A stretch of 64,000 nt of DNA from CAVPXC01 sp963709505 (GTDB lineage Bacteria; Chloroflexota; Anaerolineae; JAAEKA01): contig CAVPXC010000003.1 in NCBI GenBank assembly GCA_963709505.1, positions 1 through 64,000 of the forward strand, written 5' to 3'. The notes beneath the pieces were generated by a model. That model ran no database searches and was not told the origin of the DNA. It saw only the letters and a list, made by a program, of their open reading frames with translations. Both the position numbers and the translations under genes were made by a program. This document shows, piece by piece, positions 26,355 to 33,427 of this stretch (positions within the stretch are counted from its first letter, which is position 1; the number at the start of each line of letters is the position of its first letter).

Positions 26355-27440
26355 GTGAATACCCACAGGCAAGTGCAAGGTAGAATTCCATCCAAAAACT
26401 CTGGCTCATCTGCGCGGTCAGGAGTTTTGCAGCGTAAATGTGCCTGTGGTGGTTCGCCTGGCCCGGTTGGTGCATGTGCGAACTGTCGGCGCAAGCGCGG
26501 GCCTGACCAGGCCGAACGAGGACAACCGCTACAGGCCAAGCTGAGGATCAACCAGCCGGGCGACCGTTACGAGCAGGAAGCCGATCGCGTTGCCGGGCTG
26601 GTCATGCGCATGCCGGAGCCTCGTCAATTCGGCTATCATATGTCCGCAGATCATGTGATCGAAGCTGGCAATGGCAAGAGCGTGATGCAAACCAAACCGT
26701 TGGTCCAAAGGCAGAGCAATGCTGGGGCGGCCGCCAATGCAGCGCCCGGCAACGCACCACCGATTGTGCAGGAAGCGCTCCTGGCGCCAGGCAGGCCGTT
26801 GGAGCCGGCCCCCCGGGAGTTCATGGAAGCGCGCATTGGCCACGATTTTAGCCAAGTACGCATCCATACCGGAGGCATGGCTGCCCGGTCCGCCCAGTCT
26901 GTCAATGCCCTGGCCTATACTGTCGGCCCCAACGTAGTCTTTGCGGCAAATCAGTATCGACCCGATTCGGTCGCCGGAAGATCGCTGCTAGCTCACGAGC
27001 TTACCCACGTCATCCAACAGGCGTCGTCGCTATCCGGCCCAATACCAACCCTGCAAAGGGTTTGCCAGGATGAGTCCTTCTATCAATCGTCGCCGGATTA
27101 CTGCCGTGACGACACTTTTAGCCCGAGCACGCATCCAGGTAAAACCTGTTATCGACAGATACCTACCAGAGAGTCCTATTTTTCCTGTCCACCAGGCGAA
27201 CATGTCTGCTTCGATGCCGATGGCACGTGTGAGGATAGTCCTGATCGGTCGAGCCTGGCCGAGGGAACAGAGGACGATGGTTCCTGCAACTGGAACGGTT
27301 TCTGTGTGGCGGAACACACCGCTGTCGATTTTGTTCCGGCCGTCGCCGAAAGCGCCGTGGAACCTTTTGCGGAGTTTGGTCGCGAGGTGTTCAACCCGGC
27401 GAATTGGTATCGCTGGGCAGGGGTAGACTACCCGTTTTGA
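26355..27440 (+). CDS. eCIS cargo candidate 5: DUF4157 protein with Cys-rich C-terminus
   Basis: Intact 361-residue protein, paralogous to candidate 4 in its first 240 residues. It has the Cys motif VLQRKCACGG..CANC, then RINQPGDRYEQEADRVA, and a DUF4157 domain (ARIGHDFSQVRIHT, LAYTVGPNVVF, AHELTHVIQQ). The last 125 residues contain nine cysteines (CQDES, YCRDD, CYRQ, SCPPGEHVCFDADGTC, CNWNGFC), suggesting a compact disulfide-bonded or metal-binding domain, and end WYRWAGVDYPF. I do not recognise this domain. Last of five tandem DUF4157 genes before the baseplate block. Confidence 0.88.
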   Translation: MNTHRQVQGRIPSKNSGSSARSGVLQRKCACGGSPGPVGACANCRRKRGPDQAERGQPLQAKLRINQPGDRYEQEADRVAGLVMRMPEPRQFGYHMSADHVIEAGNGKSVMQTKPLVQRQSNAGAAANAAPGNAPPIVQEALLAPGRPLEPAPREFMEARIGHDFSQVRIHTGGMAARSAQSVNALAYTVGPNVVFAANQYRPDSVAGRSLLAHELTHVIQQASSLSGPIPTLQRVCQDESFYQSSPDYCRDDTFSPSTHPGKTCYRQIPTRESYFSCPPGEHVCFDADGTCEDSPDRSSLAEGTEDDGSCNWNGFCVAEHTAVDFVPAVAESAVEPFAEFGREVFNPANWYRWAGVDYPF

Positions 27441-27521
27441 GACCCTGGAAAGCGACGCAGAGACTGCGGATAGAGGCCGGTCAAGAGACCGGCCAGAACA
27501 GAGAAGGGACGAAATCATCTG

Positions 27522-28175
27522 ATGGCTACATTTTCCGGCTCACCTAAACTGACCAAGGGCGCAATCATCGGGTTCGACCTGCTCAACCCCCTGGCCAGCG
27601 TGATCATCTTCCAGTATAACCCGAAGACACTCTCCCGGCGCATCGAGGGCCAGATCGCCGAACAGGAAGGCTCGCGCTCAGAGGTGATGCGTCTCAAAGG
27701 CGCTCCGCAGGAGACGATTTCCTTGAAAATCGAGGTGGACGCCACCGACCAGCTCGAGCGCGGCGACCCCGTCGCCGGCAGCATGGGGGTTTACCCGCAA
27801 CTCTCGGCGCTGGAGATGCTGCTCTATCCCAAGAGCGCGCAGGTGATCTTGAACACAATACTGCTGGCCGCCGGCACGCTGGAGGTGATTCCGACCGAGG
27901 CGCCCTTTACGCTGTTTATCTGGGGCATCAAGCGAGTACTGCCCGTGCGTATCACTGGCTTCACGATTACCGAAGAAGAGTACGACCCCAACCTTAACCC
28001 CATCCGTGCCAGCGCCGACCTGAGCCTGCGGGTTCTGACCTACAACGACTTCTCCGTGACACATCCGGGCTACGCGCTGTTCCTGGCGCATCAGGTGGTC
28101 AAGGAGACCATGGCCGTCATCGGCAGCGTTGGCAACATCGGCGCCGTCGCCGGCGGCAATATCAGCTTGTTCTGA
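27522..28175 (+). CDS. eCIS tube/hub adaptor protein (CIS_tube family, Pvc7 N-terminal-like)
   Basis: A 217-residue adaptor that connects the tube to the spike hub, corresponding to the N-terminal part of Pvc7/Afp7. The hallmarks are ASVIIFQYNPKTLSRRIEGQ near residue 28, SLKIEVDATDQLE in the middle, and the C-terminal VRITGFTITEEEYDPNLNPIRA, which is highly typical of the CIS_tube family. In PVC the LysM domain is fused to this protein; here it is the next gene. It lies in the baseplate transcription unit, 80 nt after cargo candidate 5. Confidence 0.93.
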   Translation: MATFSGSPKLTKGAIIGFDLLNPLASVIIFQYNPKTLSRRIEGQIAEQEGSRSEVMRLKGAPQETISLKIEVDATDQLERGDPVAGSMGVYPQLSALEMLLYPKSAQVILNTILLAAGTLEVIPTEAPFTLFIWGIKRVLPVRITGFTITEEEYDPNLNPIRASADLSLRVLTYNDFSVTHPGYALFLAHQVVKETMAVIGSVGNIGAVAGGNISLF

Positions 28176-28184
28176 GAGGTGACC

Positions 28185-28481
28185 ATGTTCGAGCCAACCA
28201 GCCGCTACTATCCAATCGAAACGGCGACCTACACGGGTCCGGATGGCGAGCAGCACGCCTACGTGCGGCGGCGTTTCCTGCCGCGCGGCGAAGACCAGCC
28301 GCTGCTCGCGGAGGTGACCGTAACCGATGGCGACCGCCTGGACTTGATCACCGCGCGCACGTTGGGCGATCCGGAGCAATTCTGGCGCATCGCCGATGCC
28401 AACAATGCGATAAATCCCGTTGACCTGACGACAAGGCCGGGCGATGGGTTGCGCGTGGCTATCCCACAGGTGAACGTATGA
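28185..28481 (+). CDS. eCIS LysM-like baseplate protein (gp53/Pvc7 C-terminal-like)
   Basis: A 98-residue protein with a LysM-like C-terminal half: VTDGDRLDLITARTLGDPEQFWRIADANNAINP and GDGLRVAIP. In phage and eCIS baseplates this domain clamps hub and wedge proteins. ATG 28185 is preferred over GTG 28179 because GAGAGG sits five bases ahead. It overlaps the next gene by ATGA. The LysM part is separate here, whereas it is fused to the adaptor in PVC. Confidence 0.9.
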   Translation: MFEPTSRYYPIETATYTGPDGEQHAYVRRRFLPRGEDQPLLAEVTVTDGDRLDLITARTLGDPEQFWRIADANNAINPVDLTTRPGDGLRVAIPQVNV

Positions 28482-29614
28482 ATCTCTTGGGCACGCTACT
28501 GACGGTGCTGATCGGCAAAGGTGCGCCACTTCCTGCGCCGCTGCTGTTGATGGATAATCTGGACAGTGTTGAAGTGACGCACAGCGACCAGGGGCGTTCC
28601 GGCTTTCAGATGGTTTTCCGTGCAGGTCGCACGCGCGCCGATCTGGTTGACTACGGTTTGCTGACCAACCCATTGCTCAAGCCGCTAAACAGGATCATCA
28701 TGCTAGTGACGTTCAACGCTTTCCCCGAAGTGCTCATGGACGGCATCATTACGCACAGTGAACTCAACCCGGGCAACGCACCAGGTTCAGCAACTCTGAC
28801 CGTGACGGGCGAGGATGTCAGTATCATGATGGACATGCAAGAACGTCCGGTGGAGCATCCAGCGCAACCAGAAGCCGTCATTGCACTCAAGATCATCGCC
28901 AGCTACCCAAAGTTCGGTCTGATCCCGGTGGTCATTCCACCGCCCACTGTTGACATCCCCTTGCCCACCGAGCGTACGCCGGTGCAACAGGAGACCGATT
29001 TGCAGTATCTGCAAGACATGGCCGCTCGTTTTGGCTACGTGTTCTATGTTACGCCGGGCCCTGCACCGCTGACCAACACAGCTTACTGGGGGCCGCCGAA
29101 ACGGATTGGTGTGCCGCAGCGGGCGCTGTCGGTCAATATGGGTCCCAACACCAACGTGGCCAGCATCAATTTTCAATACAACGCCCTGCAGCCCACCTTC
29201 GTCGAGGGCCGCGTGCAAGACCGCCAGACCGGGCAGGATATGCCCGTGCAGACCAGAGCGAGCACGAGGATTCCATTGGCCAGCCTGCCGGCCACGCTGA
29301 CTCAGTCTGACGTGCGTACCCGTCAGTTTCGCAAGACCGGCTTGAATACGGTTCAAGCGTTTGCCCGTGCCCAGGGCGAGACCGATGCGTCGGTCGACCA
29401 GGTGTTGACTGCTACCGGTGAACTGGATACAGGTGCTTACGAGGCAATTCTCAAGCCGCGCGGCCTGGTGGGCCTGCGCGGGGCCGGCTTCAGCCATGAC
29501 GGTATGTACTACGTCAAGCGCGTAACGCACCGGCTGCGCAAGGGCGAGTACAAGCAAAGCTTCACCCTGACCAGGGACGGCTTCGGCGCGATCACGCCGG
29601 TCGTCATTCCGTGA
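28478..29614 (+). CDS. eCIS spike hub protein, phage late control D-like (gp27/VgrG N-terminal)
   Basis: A 378-residue hub protein of the phage late-control-D family that forms the trimeric base under the spike. Diagnostic segments are GRSGFQMVFRAGR, the DGIITHSELNPGN strand, ATLTVTGEDVSIMMD near residue 110, TDLQYLQDMAARFGYVFYV near 170, and the end GMYYVKRVTHRLRKGEYKQSFTLTRDG. In PVC this part is fused with the OB-fold needle (Pvc8); here the needle is the next gene. It is followed by a 109-nt gap without features. Confidence 0.94.
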   Translation: MNLLGTLLTVLIGKGAPLPAPLLLMDNLDSVEVTHSDQGRSGFQMVFRAGRTRADLVDYGLLTNPLLKPLNRIIMLVTFNAFPEVLMDGIITHSELNPGNAPGSATLTVTGEDVSIMMDMQERPVEHPAQPEAVIALKIIASYPKFGLIPVVIPPPTVDIPLPTERTPVQQETDLQYLQDMAARFGYVFYVTPGPAPLTNTAYWGPPKRIGVPQRALSVNMGPNTNVASINFQYNALQPTFVEGRVQDRQTGQDMPVQTRASTRIPLASLPATLTQSDVRTRQFRKTGLNTVQAFARAQGETDASVDQVLTATGELDTGAYEAILKPRGLVGLRGAGFSHDGMYYVKRVTHRLRKGEYKQSFTLTRDGFGAITPVVIP

Positions 29615-29723
29615 CGCGACTGACACTGCTGTGTCATAAAGAAGCAATTCTGGGCACTAAGAATGTCGTGCGGCCAAGAGGACTGTCAGTACCGCAAGTG
29701 CAACAGAAGCATAGGATGGAATC

Positions 29724-30209
29724 ATGCCACAGTTTTTCGGCAAGTATCGCGGCAAAGTAGCGAACAACCTGGACCCACAACAGATGGGGCGTATCCAGGT
29801 TACGGTGCCTGCTGTGCTAGGTGAGGGCAGCCTGAGCTGGGCGATGCCCTGTGCACCCTTTGCTGGTTCCGGCGTCGGTTTCTTCGCCTTGCCGCCGGTC
29901 GACGCCAACGTTTGGGTCGAATTCGAGGGCGGCGAACCCGATTACCCGATCTGGAGCGGCTGTTTTTGGGGGCTGGGCGAGGCGCCGGCCAGCCCGGCTA
30001 TTGAACAGATGAAGGTTTGGAAGACCGACACCGCCACTATTACCCTCAACGACTTGCCCGGCTTGGGCGGCGTCAAGATCGAAACCACGACAGGCGCTAA
30101 GATCGAGATAACGGCCACCGGCATCGAGATCAACAACGGCATGGGCGGCGTGATCAAGCTTACCGGGCCTCAGGTATCGATCAACAACGGCGCGCTAGAG
30201 GTGACATAA
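29724..30209 (+). CDS. eCIS baseplate/spike protein V (gp45/gp5 OB-fold and beta-helix)
   Basis: A 161-residue spike protein. The N-terminal OB-fold domain reads QFFGKYRGKVANNLDPQQMGRIQVTVP and ends in WVEFEGGEPDYPIWSGCFWG, the signature of gpV-type baseplate assembly proteins. The C-terminal 55 residues are a short triple-helix needle with repeating hydrophobic strands (VKIETTTGAKIEITATGIEI). This separate gpV replaces the C-terminal half of PVC's fused Pvc8. Its end overlaps the tip-protein start in TAATG. Confidence 0.95.
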   Translation: MPQFFGKYRGKVANNLDPQQMGRIQVTVPAVLGEGSLSWAMPCAPFAGSGVGFFALPPVDANVWVEFEGGEPDYPIWSGCFWGLGEAPASPAIEQMKVWKTDTATITLNDLPGLGGVKIETTTGAKIEITATGIEINNGMGGVIKLTGPQVSINNGALEVT

Positions 30210-30529
30210 TGCCAGGTTTTCTTTTACATGTCGGCGCGACGGTGCTGTGCAGCCATGGCGGGCAGGCACAGCCAACTGCACCCAACCCGCGGGTGCGGGT
30301 GAGCAGCCAGCCGATAGTAACCCAGCCGGCGCCTTACGTCGTGGCGGGTTGTCCGTTCGTGTCCGGTATCAACCCGCTACCGTGCGTCACGGCAAGTTGG
30401 GTGGTCGCGGCGCTGCGAGTGCGGGCCAGCGGACAGCCGGTACTCCTGCAGGACAGCCAGGCAGTGACGATGCCTAATGGCGTGCCGCTGAACATTGTCT
30501 CGACCCAGGTGCGGGTGAAAGGAACGTGA
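30209..30529 (+). CDS. eCIS PAAR-like spike tip protein
   Basis: A 106-residue protein made almost wholly of short beta-strands. It has a conserved LHVGATVLCSHGGQAQP start, VAGCPFVSGINPLPCVTASW in the middle and a VTMPNG end. Single Cys and His residues placed as in PAAR-like/DUF4280 tips could bind an ion at the spike point. It sits between the spike and gp25 genes, the same neighbourhood as PVC's Pvc10 tip gene. Confidence 0.88.
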   Translation: MPGFLLHVGATVLCSHGGQAQPTAPNPRVRVSSQPIVTQPAPYVVAGCPFVSGINPLPCVTASWVVAALRVRASGQPVLLQDSQAVTMPNGVPLNIVSTQVRVKGT

Positions 30530-30530
30530 G

Positions 30531-30887
30531 ATGAATATCGCCTATCCATTTCGGATCGATGGACGCGGACGCACGGCAACCGCCTCAGACGAGCCGCACA
30601 TCCGCCAAATGATCGAACAGGTGCTCTTCACCTCACCGGGCGAACGAGTCAACCGGCCCACCTTCGGCACGGGTATCATGCAGTTGATCTTTGCGCCCAA
30701 CAGCCCGGAGCTGGCCACCGCCACCGAATTCATGATCCAAGGCGCGCTACAACAGTGGCTGGGCGACGTGATCCAGGTCGAGGCTGTCGACGTCGAAAGC
30801 CAGGAGTCGACGCTGCGGATCACGGTTCAATATCTGGTCCGGCGTAATCAGCAACGCGCCGTGACGCAGTTCGAGCGGAAAATCTGA
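30531..30887 (+). CDS. eCIS baseplate wedge protein, GPW/gp25 family
   Basis: A 118-residue gp25 homologue (Pvc9-like) that nucleates sheath assembly on the baseplate. Typical features are YPFRIDGRGRTATASDEPHIRQMIEQVLFTSPGERV, the highly conserved RPTFGTGIMQLIFAPNS and the C-terminal QYLVRRNQQ. The start is one base after the preceding stop. It is followed 14 nt later by the J-type baseplate gene, the usual gp25-J order. Confidence 0.96.
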   Translation: MNIAYPFRIDGRGRTATASDEPHIRQMIEQVLFTSPGERVNRPTFGTGIMQLIFAPNSPELATATEFMIQGALQQWLGDVIQVEAVDVESQESTLRITVQYLVRRNQQRAVTQFERKI

Positions 30888-30901
30888 AACGGACGGACGA
30901 G

Positions 30902-33427
30902 ATGAGTACCCAGTATTCTTGCCAGAACGAACGCCGGCGGCAGGCCATCCTCGACCACGCTACCTTGAACGGAATCGACTTCCTTGAGGTGCTCGATCAA
31001 GACGCGCCCCTTGGATCGCCGGTGCAGCAGACGCTCTTGATACGTTTTCTCAAGGCCTTACCCGCTATCATCGACGGCGATAACGTGCGCATTGATGGAG
31101 GAGTGCGGGTAACGCCGGTTGTGGTGGAGTGGGCCGCGCGTGCCAGCGACGCGGCGGATTTGTTCACCGCCGGTCGGATCAACGCGGACGAGCGCGATTT
31201 GTTTCTGGCTCAACCTACTCCCAACCAGTTGTTGGTGGTGCGTACCGATGCGGCCGGCGACTTTTCCACCTACCGCTTGCGGTTGGTGACCTCGCCAACC
31301 CAGCTTGGGCCTCCACCCGGTTTCGATCCGATCCTTTCTGAAGTCACATTCTCGTTCAAGGTTGAGTGTCCCAGCGACTTCGACTGCCAGGTCGAGGAGG
31401 AGTGCCCGCCCCCGGTCGAATCTGCACCGGCCATCGACTACCTGGCCAAGGATTACGCCAGCTTCCGCAAGGTGATCCTGGACCGGCTGGCCGTTATCAT
31501 GCCAGACTGGCGGGAGCGCAGCCCCGCTGACCTGAACATAGTGTTGGTGGAGCTATTGGCTTACGCCGGCGACTATCTGAGCTATTTCCAGGACGCTGCG
31601 GCCACCGAATCCTACCTTGGCACTGCGCGGCGCCGCACGTCGGTGCGCCGGCACGCCCGAATGCTCGACTACCCGATGCACGACGGCTGCAACGCTCGCA
31701 CCTGGGTACATGTCAGGGTAACAGCTGACGGCGTCCAGCTCGACAAGGGCACGGCTCTTCTCACACCCGTTACCGGGTTTGGCACGCGCATAGCGCCCAA
31801 CTCGACGGCCTTTACTCAGGCCTTTACGCAGCAGCCAGTGGTCTTCGCAACCATGCACGATGCCACGTTCTATCTGGCGCACAACGAGATCGAGTTCTAC
31901 ACCTGGGGCGACGAGGACTGCTGCCTGCCCACGGGCGCGACGCGCGCGACCTTAAGCGGCCACCTGCCCAACCTCAAGGAAGGCGATGTGCTGGTGTTCG
32001 TCGAGAAGCGCGGCTTGGCCAACGGCAAAGCGGCTGACGCCGATCCAGCCCACCGCAAAGCCGTGCGCCTTGCGGCCGTGACGCTTTCTGAAGATCCGCT
32101 GGGCGGACGCTTTCTGCCCGTGCCGACCGATGACCCTGTGCCGGTCACCGAGATCACCTGGCTGCTTGCAGATGCCCTGTCCTTTCCGCTCTGCGTGTCG
32201 CTAGTCAAAGTCCCCGAAGAGGAGTTGGCGCCGGGTGATCCGCTTTTTCAGCCGGTCAGCGTTGCCTTAGGCAACATCGTGCTGGCCGACCAAGGCGCCA
32301 CGGTTGTTGGCGAGAAGCTTGATCCGCCGTACGGGCACTTGCGCTACCGCCCACGTCTGGAGCAGGCGGGGATTACGTTTCGCGTGCCCTACGACGAAGA
32401 ACTGGCCGCGCAGCAGCCTGCCGGTCAAACCACTTCGCAGGACCCACGTCAAGCGTTGCCAGACGTGCTCTTGCTCGGCGACGGCGAGCCGTGGGCGCCG
32501 CAGCGCGATCTACTCGGCAGCGACCGGTTCGCGACGGAGTTCGTCGTGGAGACTGAGAGTGACGGCATGGCGTTTGTGCGTTTTGGCGATGGCATCTTTG
32601 GGCGTGAGCCGGCCGGCGTCGAGTTTCAGGCAATCTATCGAATTGGTTCCGGGACGCAAGGCAACCTGGGCGCCGACGCCCTTGCGCACGTCGTGACCAG
32701 TGATACTGGAGTGGAATTGGTGCGTAACCCGCTGCAGGCTACCGGCGGGACCGATCCCGAGTTACTGGAGGAAGTTCGCCAGTATGCTCCCCAGGCCTTT
32801 CGTACCCAGGAACGGGCCGTCACCGAGGCCGACTACGCCGCAATGGCCGAGCGTCATTCGGAGGTCCAACGGGCGGTGGCGACCCGGCGCTGGACCGGCA
32901 GTTGGTACACAATGTTCGTCACTGTGGACCGCAAGCGCGGCCTGCCGGTCGACGCGCGTTTCGAAGCCGAGCTTCGCCGCTGGCTGGAGCGCTTCCGGCT
33001 GGCAGGACACGACCTGGAGATCGACGGCCCAAAATTCGTAGCACTGGAAATCGTTCTGACGGCCTGCGTGGCGCCGGGCTACTTCAAGAGCGACGTCAAG
33101 CAGGCTCTACTCGAGGTTTTTGGTAGTCGCGAACTGCCCGACGGTCGGCGCGGGTTTTTCCACCCCGACAACTTCACCTTCGGCCAAACGGTTTATCTGA
33201 GCCAGGTGATTGCCACCGCCATGGATGTGCCAGGTGTGTTGTGGGTGGATGTCGACGACAGCGCTGCCAACTCCCCTAATCGCTTCCGGCGCTGGGGCGA
33301 GCTGGCGCATGGCGAGATCGCCGCCGGCATGATCACCATGGACCGCCTGGAGATCGCCCGGCTGGACAATGACCCGAGCCTGCAAGAAAATGGCAAGATC
33401 GATTTCAACATGCTGGGAGGTGTATGA
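30902..33427 (+). CDS. eCIS baseplate J-like protein 1 (Pvc11-like)
   Basis: An 841-residue wedge protein of the baseplate-J family. The N-terminus has a small Cys-containing domain (CPSDFDCQVEEECPPP). The core contains IDYLAKDYASFRKVILDRLAVIMPDW and RSPADLNIVLVELLAYAGDYLSYFQDA, the strongest family motif. The J domain near residue 560-720 has MAFVRFGDGIFGREP, YRIGSGTQGNLGADAL and ERAVTEADYAAMAERH, then a C-terminal VDDSAANSPNRFRRWGELA. Intact. It overlaps the next gene by four bases. Confidence 0.94.
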   Translation: MSTQYSCQNERRRQAILDHATLNGIDFLEVLDQDAPLGSPVQQTLLIRFLKALPAIIDGDNVRIDGGVRVTPVVVEWAARASDAADLFTAGRINADERDLFLAQPTPNQLLVVRTDAAGDFSTYRLRLVTSPTQLGPPPGFDPILSEVTFSFKVECPSDFDCQVEEECPPPVESAPAIDYLAKDYASFRKVILDRLAVIMPDWRERSPADLNIVLVELLAYAGDYLSYFQDAAATESYLGTARRRTSVRRHARMLDYPMHDGCNARTWVHVRVTADGVQLDKGTALLTPVTGFGTRIAPNSTAFTQAFTQQPVVFATMHDATFYLAHNEIEFYTWGDEDCCLPTGATRATLSGHLPNLKEGDVLVFVEKRGLANGKAADADPAHRKAVRLAAVTLSEDPLGGRFLPVPTDDPVPVTEITWLLADALSFPLCVSLVKVPEEELAPGDPLFQPVSVALGNIVLADQGATVVGEKLDPPYGHLRYRPRLEQAGITFRVPYDEELAAQQPAGQTTSQDPRQALPDVLLLGDGEPWAPQRDLLGSDRFATEFVVETESDGMAFVRFGDGIFGREPAGVEFQAIYRIGSGTQGNLGADALAHVVTSDTGVELVRNPLQATGGTDPELLEEVRQYAPQAFRTQERAVTEADYAAMAERHSEVQRAVATRRWTGSWYTMFVTVDRKRGLPVDARFEAELRRWLERFRLAGHDLEIDGPKFVALEIVLTACVAPGYFKSDVKQALLEVFGSRELPDGRRGFFHPDNFTFGQTVYLSQVIATAMDVPGVLWVDVDDSAANSPNRFRRWGELAHGEIAAGMITMDRLEIARLDNDPSLQENGKIDFNMLGGV

